Shown: positions 1-13,200, counted from the first letter of the stretch. The stretch: DNA of 64,000 bases from Pseudovirgaria hyperparasitica (GCF_010093815.1 NW_022985560.1:307501-371500); one strand, 5' to 3'. Translations and numbers: made by a program. The notes: generated by a model from the sequence alone, not told the origin.

Positions 1-1376
1 GCTGGTGCTTCTCTGGCTACCATATGAAGTGGCAGGTGAGGGTGAACGATCTCGGAAGGGGCTACTACTTCCATTCACAGAACCATCTGAAGGGTAGTTA
101 CCATTGTCGGTGTCAACTCTGGGTCTATGAACAGGGCGTAGCTGTGTGCGACTCGCAAGGATTGACGTTGGATCTGTCGGTACTTTTGACAAGCGAGGCA
201 TGGGTGCTGGAGATTCCTCTCGTGGGGTACTTGATGGACCCTCGAACGTAGTCGATCTCTGATAGTTTGGTCGCCCGATATAGCGATCAGGGCTCTGTGT
301 TTCGTAGTTTGTGGATTGACTTCGTGTGGTACTTCTTGGTATAGTGATCCTGGGCGGCGCGGGCAGAGGCTCCTCCTCAATGCCATTGAAGCGACTGTCG
401 TAATCATGTGCTGTATTAGACCGTGACCGTGGTCCTCTTCGCGATTCACCAGATGTGCCGACTGTAGATCTGTTTCCTGTTAGTCACAATCGTCTGCACA
501 GCATCTTGGTTATAAATCTTACACAACAGGCCATTCTCTTTTGACTTGTAGAAGGACCTCACGGCAACGATCGTAGTAGGACAACTCTGCTTCCAAGAAC
601 GTCGTCAGATCTTGCACACTGTCCGCCTCAGCTTCTTTTATATCTTGCATTCGCCTCAGAACCTCATCACTGGACTCTTCGTATTTCGCCTTCTGAGATC
701 TGAGCTCTTCTTCGGTACGATAGTCCTCCTTCTTGGCTTTCTGCATCTTGGCAAGTGAAGTATCGTATGCTAGTCGTCGAGCCTCAAGCTTCTTGCGAGC
801 CGCCTTGGAAACTTATCAGACCGTCGCTCATACAAACTCCATGTAGACTCACTCACCTGGTACTCTTTCATTTGTGCAAGAGACCTCTCTGCTGACTCCA
901 ACCATGTACTCGTGGCCTCCGAGACGTAATTTTCCTGGACGCGAGCAATGCGCTCATTGGCTCTTCCCAGAGCTGTCTGTGTTTCAGTACAATGTTGATA
1001 ATATGTTGATATTATGCACTCACTCTTCAAACAGTTGCCAAATTCCGAGTCTGGTTCGAAGTCGTCACTGTGGCTAACCATTATGGAGCCAAAGGCACCT
1101 ACAGGCATGGCCTTTTCCTTGTCATCAAGCTCACTGCGCTTATTCAGGTATTTGACGTAGGCATTGACGGATTTGTGCATCTTGTCCATCCCTTTTAAGA
1201 GATTAGCATCCTGCAGGGGCACTCCTGTAGCCGCGACGGAGTGACAAACCGTCATGTCTCAACTGCATTTCTTGTTCCAGATCCTTAAACTCATCTGAGG
1301 TGTTGGTCTTCACTTCCCCTCCCATCCGCTCTCCAGCCCATTGCTTGAAGCGATCGAGTTTCTTGTTGACATTCAT
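1..1376 (-). CDS. Endophilin-like BAR-domain protein (3' end outside window)
   Basis: Likely bends or binds membranes during endocytosis or vesicle traffic. Five exons are seen: 1250-1376, 1024-1191, 857-972, 523-803 and 1-469; the introns are 51-58 bp with GT-AG ends and every join keeps frame. The first 230 residues form a BAR domain, beginning MNVNKKLDRFKQWAGERMGG and continuing through the helical blocks LGRANERIARVQ and AQMKEYQAARKKLEARRLAY to YYDRCREVLLQVKREWP. After residue 230 comes a low-complexity Ser/Pro/Arg-rich tail, still open at position 1. Relatives such as fission yeast mug137 end in an SH3 domain; none is visible here, so it would lie to the left of the window. The start is the only in-frame ATG before the conserved block. 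Family is confident; the exact cargo or role is inference. Confidence 0.88.
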
Positions 1377-2457
1377 ATTTGCAAAGAGTAATGGTGGGTG
1401 CTAGAGAAAAAAAGGGACGATATGATCGGAGTGGATAGGGAAGTCGTGTGGTCTTAAGGGCACCAAATTGCTACGAGGCCGGTGGCGTAATGGTTTCAAC
1501 AGTGAACCGGTATTGCTTTGGAGTTGGGGCGGGGTGAGGTTTGAGGGGTCTCCGGGTATTAATTGGCAGAGGCCTTCAAAGAACGAGCGAGCGAGTGACA
1601 AAGAAATAAGTTGTTAAACGACAGATAGACAAAGACAGACAACGGGTTGCAGTGTGAAGGGAGGAAGTGAGTAAAATATTTTTCAGAATCAACGGCCAGA
1701 CCTCTTGTAACTAGTGTATTATTCACAGTTTCGAAATAGCTCTATCGGACGTGCCAAGCAAAAAGCGGATCAGATAATTAGTCGCTGGGAGGGAAGGAAC
1801 AGGTAGGCTGAGCTAGCCATAAAGACCGCAGGGCGTACCAAGCCACCGGGGCCTGAGGTGCTGCAGGGCGGCAACCCACGCCTGCCGAATCAATCGCGCG
1901 CCCGGTCAGGCCTTCAACGGTCTACCAGCCCAGGGCAGGTCGGGCGGACCGATGGATTATCTCGCCTTGGACGACTGACGACCTGCTGGCCCTGTTGAGG
2001 TTACTACAATATGCGCGCGTCTTCGTCTGTCCAACCATTGATGCTGAGCATGATGTACACATTGATTAGCTCTAATAATAGCTTGGGCACCTCCGAGACG
2101 ACGGCTGCGGAGGATCCCCGACAAGTCTTGGTGTGATCCTGCAGCAGTTTACCACTCAGTGCTCACTGCAATGCCAAGCACCAGATGTTCGTTCCGTACA
2201 TAGGTGTCATTCATACTTTCTGCTTAATATTGTCTGGCCTACATGTGGACCTCTGTCGTCATGAGACGGGAACGAGACTCCATGTACTGATATGACATGG
2301 CGGGGACAATCTCACGTCGGGCATCATGGTCCGGTTGGAATGCTCATAATACCATGCATTTATTTTGTCAGGTAGAAGAAACAGCGCTGCCTGGGGTTCC
2401 CAAATTTTGCAGCAACTAAGAACACCATAAGCCATGCACCCAGCACCCTTAATTCCC
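1377..2457. other. Intergenic, BAR gene to RPL2
   Basis: This should hold the BAR gene promoter (right side of the gene) and the 3' region of the ribosomal protein gene. A GC-rich stretch lies near 1810-1990. I see no supported gene, tRNA or repeat. Confidence 0.5.
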
Positions 2458-3534
2458 TTAATCCTTCGTCTTCTGGGTACCACGGAGCAGACCAGTTCTC
2501 CGCGCGGCAATGAGACCAGCTTTTTGACCTTGGGCAGCGAATCGAGAGATGGTAGACGCTTTACCAATATGCTGGTGGTTACCACCACCGTGAGGCTGCA
2601 CGAATACATGTTAGTATCTTCAACTTGAGTCCAATGTGTGATCCTTACATGGTCGACGGGATTCATGGCAACACCACGTGTCTTGGGCCATGAGTTGCGT
2701 TTGACAGCGAACTTATGCTTGGCACGCGAGGCCTCTGTAATTATTGCGTTAGCCAATGCCCATCCTGACGGTCCGGACTGAACATACTGAGCATCGGCTT
2801 ATCTGTTCGGCCACCTCCAGCAACGATACCGACCATGCCACGAACACTGCTCTTGACGACCTTCTTAGCACCACTGGGAAGCTTGATTCTGGTCTTGCCC
2901 TCGTCAGGGTTGTGTCCAATCACGGTGACGTAGTTTCCGGATGTACGGCCAAGCGCACCACGGTCTCCCACCTTCTCTTCAACGTTTGTAACGACGGTAC
3001 CTTCGGGGACAGAGCCTAGCGGTAGAACGTTGCCGACAGTCAAACTGGCATTCTTTCCAGCGTAGATGAATTGTCCAGTGTACATTCCCTCGTTAGCGAT
3101 GAAGGTCTCGGTGCGGAGCTTGTAACGGTACGGGTCTCGGAAGGTGACTTGTGCGAGAGGAGCTCCACGACCGGGATCATGTATGATATCCTTAACGATA
3201 CCACGGACATATCCATGACGCTCAGAGTAGTCGAGGACGCGGAACTTCGCTGGGGCCTTGTTTAGGCGTTGATGGGCTGTGAAGATCGAGCCGCGACTAC
3301 GATCATGTCAGTTATACCGCCAATAACTGCATCTCTTTAAACTGACCCTTTCCTCTGATTTCTAATAACGCGACCCTGTGACACGTTAGCAATTGTGCCT
3401 CGATAACTTTCGTAGATGAGTGGAATCAAGCGCCCAGCTCCAATCGCATCCTCGACCGGCTATGAAAATATGTCGACCCGAGGAGAATAGATACTGTCGA
3501 CCTGACCCAGTGTATCCTGTGCTGAACGTACCAT
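2458..3534 (-). CDS. RPL2: 60S ribosomal protein L2 (uL2, RPL8 of animals)
   Basis: Core protein of the large cytosolic ribosomal subunit near the peptidyl-transferase centre. Exons are 3532-3534, 3347-3375, 2788-3296, 2649-2734 and 2458-2595, summing to 765 nt and 254 residues, the usual eukaryotic length. The first exon is the ATG alone; a 156 bp intron follows, then [10 protein letters not shown]. Conserved stretches include [46 protein letters not shown] and the HPHGGG motif at about residues 209-214, which in uL2 approaches the catalytic rRNA. The protein ends [11 protein letters not shown]. The four introns (156, 50, 53 and 53 bp) all have GT-AG ends. The long first intron probably belongs to the promoter-proximal control region, as is common in fungal ribosomal protein genes (inference). 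Confidence 0.96.
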
Positions 3535-4866
3535 CTTTGCTGTCGCTTTGTCGTCGGATTCGTGATGCGAGGAATAGACCTTGGTGGTAGTTGTGGGTGA
3601 GTGCAAATTCGCTTATCGGCTGCTTCTCGGTAATTCGAGGCCAACAAGAGCGAACCCCCCGGACCCACTTACATCTGCATTATCACTATATACCTCATCA
3701 CCATTCGCATCGTCAATAAAATAGACTTCCTACTGAAAGATTAATTTCGGGAGCCTTTTAGCCACCGCTGACTGTAGTGCTCTTGCATAAGAGCCTCAGC
3801 CGCCTTCTAGATGCCAGGCTATGTGCGAGAACTTACCAAGGTTTAACAATCCAGGATGCCTTCGTCAATATGTAGCTGCATAGTAATGCTCTCGTTTTAG
3901 GGCTCTTGTTCCGTCTCATGGCAGCTAATCGTTCGTAAAGCATCTGTAATACGATACAAGTGCAGTCGACTGCTTAGACGCGCAATCAGCAGTAGTGGCT
4001 GTAGTGAGAAGAGATTCACACGGTGTCACCTCTACTGATACGATACTGCAAACTATGCCATCACTAAAGGAGCGATGCGAGAGACTTATGATGTTATTCG
4101 AAGGTGGTAGAAAGCCGAGATTCAAGAGCTTGGGAAGAGTATGGACGTAGAAATTGATGCCAACGGGGCTCTTAGCTGCTGTAAATTCCATTACGAGCCG
4201 CTCGTGCTCAATTTTGTATATTTGCGCCTGACTTGCAGTATACACCTGTTCATCCAGCAGACTCTTCAAGATCGATTGGTACGCGACAAAACGACAGAAC
4301 TCTTGTCACCTGCATATGAGTAGGGCCCTTACCACACCGGGCGTTCACACAGAGGACACTGCGTGGCCTTCTCCCGAACCGCTGTCTGGTGAGTGCGTCG
4401 ATCTCACCTGTAAGGACTCCAATAGCGGGCACGCTCAACAATACTACACGCGCTGCAGAATATGCGATACTGGCTAGTGCGGAAGTTTGAGCTATTGTAC
4501 AATGCAAATACATCGCATGCTCTATCTGTTTTGAGCAGATATTGAGACAAGTAGTCCCATTTGTGTTTCCATTTGTGTTCTTACCTTTGCGGAAGGAATA
4601 CTTGGAATCATGCCGAAGAATGCTTCTAGCGATGAATGCGCTTTGACTATGTAGTGTGCACTTCTTACAGAACAAATAATCAAAAAACCGTTACACGTTC
4701 ATCCAGCTCTCAATCAGTGTGCCATAGCCCGTTCAATCTGGTAATATTTGATCTGCACCAATACCGGGTTCAAGTTGGCCGCCGTCGCTTGACCTAAGCT
4801 GGAGACAACTGCAGCTCACCTCCCTTCATCCACCTCAGCACTTTCTTACCACCCACCACTACGACG
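3535..4866. other. Intergenic with an unassigned open stretch on the minus strand
   Basis: Holds the RPL2 promoter on the left and the promoter of the WHIM-type gene on the right. Between about 3,930 and 4,680 the minus strand has two long overlapping open frames without an ATG, separated by plausible donor and acceptor sites (for example a donor near 4,585). They encode Cys-x2-Cys pairs (FCKKC, and CPLCERPVW in another frame) followed by a helical-looking stretch (SILKSLLDEQVYTASQAQIY). This may be a small multi-exon gene, but I could not build a single consistent model or recognise a family. Confidence 0.25.
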
Positions 4867-7217
4867 ATGAGCGACACCGATTCTTCACTTTCGGAGCCAC
4901 CTCCTTCTGATGAGGAACTTGAAATTGAAGATATTGTCCAGCCTGCGAAAAAGTTGAAGCTCAAGAAGTCGAAGCGCAAGGTTGACGAGGACGACGATCT
5001 CGATGCGGAAGATGCTTCTCCAGCAAAGAAGAAGCGCGCAGCTTCGCCGCCACATGAACTCGTTTTCGAAGACAATGCTGATATTGCCGTAAGTCATTGG
5101 CGCGTAAATCGCGTCGCCATCGACGTGATTGCACGCCGGCCTCGCTCCCCAAGCTCGTGTCGCGCTGACCATCTCTATCGCACAGTTCATCGTCATGTTT
5201 AGAGCACGCTTCGCGGACGTTTTCCCTCCGAAAGGCGTGATAAATTTCGGTCCACAAGATCTTGAGAGGGCGGTTACGGATTCCCCGCCTGGTCCGATGG
5301 CAGAGAACCTCCTGTGCTCGCTCCTTTACCTCGTCCTGAACAGACAAAAGCCTCCCGAGTTAGTCGTCCCTAACTGTTCACTTATATACACCTTGTTGCA
5401 GCCAGTGCACAGCTATATCTTATACTGGGAATTCCTACTGACGATCCAAATGCTATAGGAGAGGTCATTATGGGCGCGCCTTGGAAGAGGCTATCTCGGC
5501 AAACAGAGCCCAATGGCCAAGAGTATGGAATGGGACCAATCCTCTGTTGGGAGCGAATAACTTCATCACTATGAGCCCTATCGAACGTGTGAGATCTATG
5601 CCTCTATTGGTACCACCCTGCTATAGCTGACCATCTCTATATAGCTCATCCTTCTGAAGACATTGATTCACTGGAGTCTTAATGAATCGACAAAGATCAA
5701 GGACATGATCAAGGAAAGCTACAAGCAGGCCCGTCATGATGACGACAGGAATCAACCACTTTCCGTACAACCATGGGGCCGCGATAGTGATAAGCGTCGT
5801 TACTGGCTGATCGAAGGCAAGGACGACACAGTCTTTCGATTATATCGTGAAAGTAACCCAGCACTCAAAACGAATGTATGGATAAGCGTTGCAGGTACCC
5901 TCGAAGAACTACGTACCCAGGCGGGCAAGCTGGGGGAGGAGGGCTCTCAGGCTGCTCGCAGGCTAGCGGAAAGTATCAAGAATGGTATCATACGCCTGGA
6001 AGCCACAGAAGAGGTGTGTAGAACAGTAAACTTCTCGCATAGTCACAGGTAAACTGACTCATAACTAGAAACGCAAGCGGCGAGAATATCGTCAATCACG
6101 GAAGGCCCAGTTCACACGGCCAGAGCCTGGATTCTCCCTATACGAAGGTCGCACTCGTGGCAAACGCATGAGGTATACTTTCTCGGATGAAGAAGATGAC
6201 GCATCAGAAGCTGGCTCAGGTGCGCGATCTACGAGATATCGAGGACGGGACTCATCTACCGACCCTTCAAGACCAACTGTGACTGCAAGCGGCCGTCAGG
6301 TTCGAACACGACAGCACGGTGCTTACGGAGAATCTCTCCTCAGTGGTCAAGTTACCGGAGACGTAGGCTCACCTGCCACGGATGGCTCAGACGGGCTTCA
6401 ACGGCCATCACATGGAAGAGCCACCCGCGCGGCTGCTAAACCTGCGGCGAATGGTTGGTCCCGGGGCAGCAGGAACAACAGGAACATTGACACGTATGAT
6501 TCAGATGAGATTGACGAAGACGATGGTGCGTCTGTATCTGGGAATGAGTGGGATGATGGCGATGAAAGCGACGACGAGGTCAAAGCTAGAGACGTCTCCG
6601 ACGAAGACGAAGACATGAGCGACGCCGAAGCACCAAGTCTTGTCACAGTATTGAGATATGGGGAGGGGAAGGAGTTCACCGCCAACTCCACGTCTGATAC
6701 CAACGAAGACAAAGAGATGACACAAGTCGCGGCACCGCCTTCAGCGCGTACGCAGGAACCCAAAGCCTCATCTGCTCAGACTGCTCGGCCTGAGTCACGC
6801 GTGCTGAACCGAAATGGACAGCCTGTATCCGAAACCGTATCAACGGCACCCGCCGCACCCACTGCAGGTACAGCGCCAACTCTTGTCGTCCCCGCTACTG
6901 CGCCCATTGTTACCACTGCAGCTCAAGTAGAAGATAGAGTGCCACCCCCGGCGTCTCACGCTTCTCCCCCTCGCATTGCCTACCCGCTGACTAATTATGC
7001 TGGCCCAGCGAACGGGTTCACGGCCACTCCAGCAATCGCATCGCCTCCGGCTCAATATGCGAAGCCTTTGCCTGTTTCTCAATACCAAGCTTCACAGGCG
7101 TATCCTCTGACCGGCACTCCTGTACACACGTCACCGACACAAAACACCAGTGCTGCACAAAATGGACTTCCCCCCCTGGCAAGCCTCTACCCAAACCAAG
7201 CTGCCTCTCAGGAATAG
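4867..7217 (+). CDS. RSF1/CECR2-like WHIM-domain chromatin protein
   Basis: Probable accessory subunit of an ISWI-type chromatin remodeller. Exons are 4867-5088, 5186-5358, 5459-5588, 5645-6013 and 6069-7217 (2043 nt, 680 aa); all joins keep frame. Residues 1-74 are an acidic and lysine-rich nuclear-type leader. Residues 75-175 resemble a DDT-type helical domain (FRARFADVFPPKG, ENLLCSLLYLVLN). Residues 176-300 carry a WHIM-like block with LILLKTLIHWSLNEST and the conserved PWGRDSDKRRYWLIEG around 218-233, close to the RSF1 motif with Trp, Gly, Asp and Tyr-Trp. The rest is disordered: acidic blocks near residues 340-470, then a Pro/Ala/Thr/Gln-rich tail. No PHD finger or bromodomain is present, unlike animal RSF1 or CECR2. 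Family assignment is from motifs seen by eye; the partner ATPase is inference. Confidence 0.78.
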
Positions 7218-8066
7218 CCTCAGCAATATCGGCCATACCTGTGACTCGAAAGTACAACATTACATCCTCCGCCCAACGTTTAGTGGGCTGGTGCTGGAGT
7301 AGTGTAAGATTCATGGACCATTTGAGCGGTGTTAAATCGGTCGGCTATCTGGGAACGCACTTTGGCTCAAGGTGTATTCAGACTCATAGACCCCCCCTTA
7401 ATCGCGTTCGTCATCCATTTATGACATAGACACGTCAAGCTTACAGAGAAGACTCTTTTCAAGCGGGTCTCGTGTTCTCATTGTACTGACTAGGATCGTT
7501 TTTTGGCAGACGGATTATATGAATCGAAACAATTTGTTTTATTGGATCTGATCTGCAGGCATGACGGAATTTGCTTGCTTACATGTATTTTACATTTGCG
7601 CGAAATATTATAATGTTCATGCCCTTCTGTGTCGCCCCCTATTGATCTCGTTGTGATCTTTTAATAAGGTAATAAACAAAAAGACCAGCTCGCAGCGTCA
7701 CCATGGTACATACCCTCTGCGGCTGCATGTCCGGTGCTGTGGTCTACGACTCTTGTCTCTACCAAAGACATCTAATGGTATCTAATGAAAGCTGATCTTT
7801 CTGTTATGTTGGAATGTGTCCCACACAAATCCAAACCATTCATTTACGTACCGATGCCTCCCAAGGCCAATGGATGTGTGGTCTCGACTGGTGCTGAGTA
7901 TACCCAAGCTCGACGTCCAGCCTACATGTAATACAAGATTAACGGGCATGGAGACGCGCGGCTCTAGGAGAAAGTTAACGAGTTATCACGCTTTTCATGT
8001 TGATTTGTTTCTTTCACTATCTGCATACAAGTTTCCTAGTCAAATATGCTTATGCAGATGTCCATG
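7218..8066. other. Convergent intergenic region
   Basis: Lies between the 3' ends of the WHIM-type gene and MMM1, so it should contain two transcript ends. AT-rich tracts near 7,590-7,680 could serve 3'-end formation. I see no gene or repeat. Confidence 0.4.
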
Positions 8067-9646
8067 CTAGATTCCGCTTGGCATAGGCCCGGGCATCGCC
8101 CATTCCGCAGCATCCCTTGAGCTCGTCACATTCACGCTCGGTCCAGGCCTAGATCTATACCTCAGATCAGAACTCCTGTCTCTAGTCCTCTCATGACCAC
8201 TCCCCGCGGCCCGCGGCCGAATGCCAGCGCGTTCCTCTGCCTCTCTCAATCTCTGGCCTTCGGCCTCCATCCTCTCCGCGAAACCGGTCTGTGCACCGCT
8301 TTCTGCTGTGCCTCTCCTTCGCAGTGCAGCGCTGCTTCGTCTACGTCCCCTCGTTCTTGGTGTGCCCTTTCCGAGTGGGGTTCCCAACTCGTCCAGGTCG
8401 TCCTCGACTGCCAATTCGTCGTCGTCGGCGCCACCACGCGTATTCTTCTTGCGGGGCCATAGATTGGGGAGGATGATCTGCTGGAAGCGCGGCTCGACGA
8501 CGCGCTCGTCAAACCAGGCATGGATACGTGATTCGACGAGCTGTGCTATTTTGGGCACGTCTTGGAGGCGCGAACGTGAGCCGACGAGGGAGCGGACGGA
8601 GAGATCGAGGCGGTAATCGTCGAGAAAAGTGAATGCGAGAGTGGTGGGCGGACGGGCTGAATTGGGGTCAGACTGTGTTTGGTATGGGGTTTGTGAGGTG
8701 GGTTTGTGGGGTGGATGGGCAGAATTTGTGGGTGTGTAGGGCAGATCAGACTCAGGTGCGGGCGAGGAAGGTATGAATGAGAGTGCGAGCTAGGGCATGT
8801 AAGCAGATTATGTGTGAAGAGGCTTAAAGCAAGACGTACAGTTCCACTGAATCTTACAACGCTTACGGCGAGCGCAACAGGAAGCACTGCGACCAGTGGC
8901 TTCGGATAATTCAGTCTGAGCGTGGTCTCTACACCTAAAGTGATGACATCGCTGAGGTCCACATCCATACGTGCCTGGAGTCTTCCCCCTTCTCCTCCAG
9001 CACCGTCAAGTGAGCTTCCAAGCCCGCCTTCTTCCACGGGTATGACCCTGCAGTTACTGAAGATCGGAAACTCATCTCCCAGGGCAATCTCCGTGATCTT
9101 GATGTCTCCTACAAAATCTGGTTTGCCAGGCCCATTCATGACCTTTGTGAGTGATGTGACGACAGCATCATCCTGTCGGGCATCAGCTCGCAGTTGTGCA
9201 AGTGTCTGCGCAATCAGGACGTTGAACCAGTCCAGGCTTTCTGGCTGGTGGCCATGAACATTATAGTATGTTTTCGCAAGGATTGAGGCGGCAGTTAGAG
9301 GCGCAGGAGGATTCCTCAGTACAGACGAGGCTTTCCGTCGGAGGGACACTGAGGCGGTGCGTTGATGTGCAAGTGTACGTTGTCGGCGGAGGGAGGAGAG
9401 ATGGAATGCCCGTTCATCGGCGGGGGGAAGCTCGCCGAAGATGAAGAACTTTATAAAGAATATTATGAGAGCGACTATCGAAAGCTGGCCGACGAGAAAG
9501 CCCTGGGTAAAGGAAAGGCTAGAAGTTTCTAAGTTATATTCATCTCCTACATATTGACGGGTATGAAAAGCACACGCGGTTGGGGATGGGTACCTCGACG
9601 CCTGAGTTTGGGGTGGCTCTAAAATACAGTCAGTCAATGCTTCCAT
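8067..9646 (-). CDS. MMM1: Maintenance of mitochondrial morphology protein 1 (ERMES subunit)
   Basis: ER-anchored subunit of the ER-mitochondria encounter structure, which tethers the two organelles and transfers phospholipid through SMP domains. Exons are 8840-9646 and 8067-8789, split by a 50 bp intron (509 aa). A single membrane helix lies near residues 48-70 ([22 protein letters not shown]), preceded by a short luminal N-terminus. The SMP domain follows, from about residue 130 ([20 protein letters not shown]) through [13 protein letters not shown], and resumes after the intron with [20 protein letters not shown]. The C-terminal tail is Arg/Ser-rich. The Pro/Ser-rich stretch just after the intron is lineage-variable in this family. 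The ATG at 9646 is used here, but a typical 54 bp intron (9619-9672) could replace it and join an upstream exon at 9673-9931; see findings. Confidence 0.93.
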
Positions 9647-10239
9647 GGTCTAGGCTATCAGAATTGATTTACCCACTGAGCCTGCCATGAGGGTTGTTAT
9701 TGGTCGTCCATTGTTCTGCACCAGCGGAAGTGGGCATGTGTTGCTGAGGTCTTCGGTATTCTCTAGTACCGGCAGTAAGCTGTGATGCCTGCAGCCGCCT
9801 AGCTCACCGCCCTCATGCTTGGCGTAAACCTGCGGCTCGGCATTATAGCATAAGAATCGTTTGCAGGTAATAGTGGTTTCATGTCTGATATAAGGTGAAG
9901 AGATCAATGTAACGCGATCTAGATACGCCATAGAGAATTCTATTTACTTTTGATTGTGGAAACCGCACTATGTAAGACAACAAACATGGGAAGAAGCTTG
10001 CGAAATAATATACAAATCAATGTTCGCGCTCCCTGTCAGCGCGGCCTGAAAATATAAATCCTTTGGAACGTGATGTAGTCTCTAGAAGCCTAGGCGTTCC
10101 TGATCGCACAACTTCTTGTTCGCGATGACTCAGACGAAACCGTAAAATAAACCCAAGCACCGTCCCAATGCAGCCAAATCCATGCCCGCAATACACACTT
10201 TACGTTGCCGTGTATAGTTATACAAGAACTTCCAATTGC
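9647..10239. other. Intergenic, MMM1 promoter and INO80 3' region
   Basis: Contains a 93-codon ATG-initiated open frame on the minus strand (9650-9931) that is best read as a possible alternative first exon of MMM1 rather than a gene. The rest is the 3' flank of INO80. Confidence 0.4.
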
Positions 10240-13200
10240 CTAAACCGCCTCTCCCGAACCATCTATGATGGCAAGACGCTGTTTGATTGTCTTCGCCTTT
10301 TTCGACATTCCACCCTTTCTTCGTCCTTTGCCTGGTGCTTCCACTGCGGGCACAGGTGTCGCAGCGCCAGAAGGCTTATTACTGCCATCATCGAAGTGAC
10401 CCTCACCTACAAGGTAATCAGTATTTTACTGCTGTGGGACATTGGCAAAATTGCACAACTTACCTTCGTGGTACATCTCGTCTAGACTAACATCTGCCTT
10501 CCGCTTGGCCATCTTCTTTCGCTTACCCGGAGGCGCAGCCGCTTCAGCAGCCGCAAGTTCGGCCTCGCGCTTCTCAATCTCAGCCGCCTGGTCATCATCT
10601 GCAAGCCACATGGCCATGTCTTTCGTTCGGTTCTCACGAGACCTGGTGTTGAAGTCGACGCCAGCGCCAGCACCACCTGATATGACGACGCGTTGAACCT
10701 CTTCTTTCTGGAGTGCGCGTTTGCGTATACGCTCCTCGATAGTGCCCTTTGTAATGAGCCTGTAAACAGTGACTTGCCTCGTTTGTCCGAGACGATGAGC
10801 GCGATCCATAGCCTGGCTATCGATAGTAGGATTCCAGTCGGAGTCGTAGAAAATAACGGTATCGGCGGATGTTAGATTGATACCAAGACCTCCGGCACGA
10901 GTAGAGAGGAGGAACACAAATATTTCCGGCCGACTTTGGAAATCTGACACGGTATCTCGACGGTCCTCCAGCTTCGTGGATCCATCGAGCCGGCAATACT
11001 TGTAGCCGCGGTAGGTCAAGTATTCTTCCATCAAATCAATCATACGCGTCATTTGGAAATACAGAAGCACACGGTGATCACCAGCTTTTAGTTCCTTGAG
11101 CAATTGGTCCAGCTTAGCAAGTTTTCCAGAATCTGACACGAAGCGTCGCATCGACGGAACTTCGATGTGGGTATAGCCGGACTTGTTTGACGTGGGCGCC
11201 GGTAACATCTCATTTGGTGCCATAAGAGCAGTAGTCTTCTTAGCCTCTAATAAGAGTTCCTCGGTTTTCTCTGATATGCCGAAGAGATTTTGCCGGACAT
11301 TGATGTTGAAAAAATCTCTCTGGTTCTCTACGATGGTACCCTGGCTCGCGCAGTAAAGCTCGACCGGTGGTGCGCAGGCGGCTGGCCTGGAGTTCAACTC
11401 GATTGTGCTCAGACCAGTGTCATCAAATGCAGATCGGTAGACGTTTAACAAGTTATCCATTCGTCCTTCGGGAGTGATCTCAGCAAGAGGCCTACGATCA
11501 GCTCTCTCGACGATGTTTAGCAATGCATGTCGGGGTGTGAAGCCTGCGTCTTCTCCTTCATCATAAACCACAGCTAGTCGACCAAGCTGTCTGTTCTTAT
11601 TGCGAGCTGAGACAGCTCGACTGAAGACATCACTGCGAGCAATCTGAGCGACTTCGCTAGCCGATGCATCGACAAATTGCAACCAAGAGAATGCAGCGTT
11701 GTCCCCCGAGCTCTGGACTATATGGTCAGGTGTCCAAACGTTCATCAGGTGGTGCAGGTAGCGGTTTCTCCACCCGGCTTTATTGTTGTCCGGTCCTGGT
11801 AGATGTATCCGCCCGCCATCCCGACCAACAAGGCGTGGAACACGGTACTCGATGAGGTTTCGAACAGAATACGCTACATTGACATTATGTCCTTCGCGCA
11901 TGAAAGATGCAGTTTCGGCAAAGAACGAGAATGAAAACGGCGAGGTTGTTTCCGCTCGTTCAAACAAATCGGGATGATTGCAGACCTTGCGAAATTGCAT
12001 GACCAAGTTCATGAGCGTAGCACTGTCCTGCTCATCGCCGACGGCCTTTTCAATAAGATCCATGATGCTGATCTTGTTCCGCAGGTTTGTGTAGTAGGCG
12101 CGTTGTCGATGAGTGAGATCGCAGAAGACGTCTAGTTCGATTTTGTCTCCAAGCTCTTTCTGTACATGTTTCTTGATGCGACGCAACATAAAAGGCTTCA
12201 AGATCATATGTAGGCGTCTCAACTGATCCTCGTTGAGCTTCGTGTTGCTCTGGGCATGACTCTCAATATCCTTTGAAAACCAATCGCTGAACTCGTCGTG
12301 TGAATCGAACAGACTCGGCATGATAAAATGGAGTAAGGCCCACAGCTCCTGCATGTTGTTCTGGATTGGAGTACCAGTTAAAAGTAGGCGATTACGGCAA
12401 TGGAAGCCTAGTAAGCTTTTCCATCTAGAGCTCTGCGATGACTTGATGGCCTGTGCCTCGTCCAGAATCATGTATTGCCATCGGATCTTCTGGAAATATT
12501 GTGCATCCTGTACGACAAGTTGATATGATGTGACCAGTACGTGAAATGGTGAGTCTTTCGTGTAGGTGATATGCTTGCGGTCCCAGAACTTGCGCAGAAT
12601 CTTCCGGTCTTTTGCATTACCCCAATAGGGAAGCACTTTGACGTCGGGCACAAACCGCGTGATTTCTTGTTGCCAGTTGTGCAGTGTGGAAGCCGGCGCG
12701 ATGACGAGGAAAGGTCCCCAGATGTTATGGACTTCGGCGAGATACGCCATAACTGATATCGATTGGACCGTCTTACCAAGACCCATCTCATCTGCAAGAA
12801 TACCGTTGATACCTTGCTCGTACAAGTTGACAAGCCAGTTAAGCCCTTTCAATTGGTACTCTTTGAGCTGACAGTTGAGAAGTTTCGGCTGAGCTATGTC
12901 CACGTCGCCCAGGCTAGTCGGGTTCTGGAAGTTCATTTCGCCTTCATCGTCAAAGTTGGCCTCCTGCTGCCCTTCGTTGTTGAATGCACGAGCACGGTCT
13001 TTCGCCTCCTTGACTGCATTTTGAGCATTAGCCATAGCGGCCTGTCGGAGCGCGGTCTCGTCTTCAGCGTCGAAGTCGAGATCCTCGAAGTTGGTGACTT
13101 TTGCATTTGGGTCAGCAACACTGTCAGGCAAGTCGATTGTATGGGCATCCTTCTTGTCTTCGATCGTTTGTTTCGACACAGCGGCATCATCAGTCGAACG

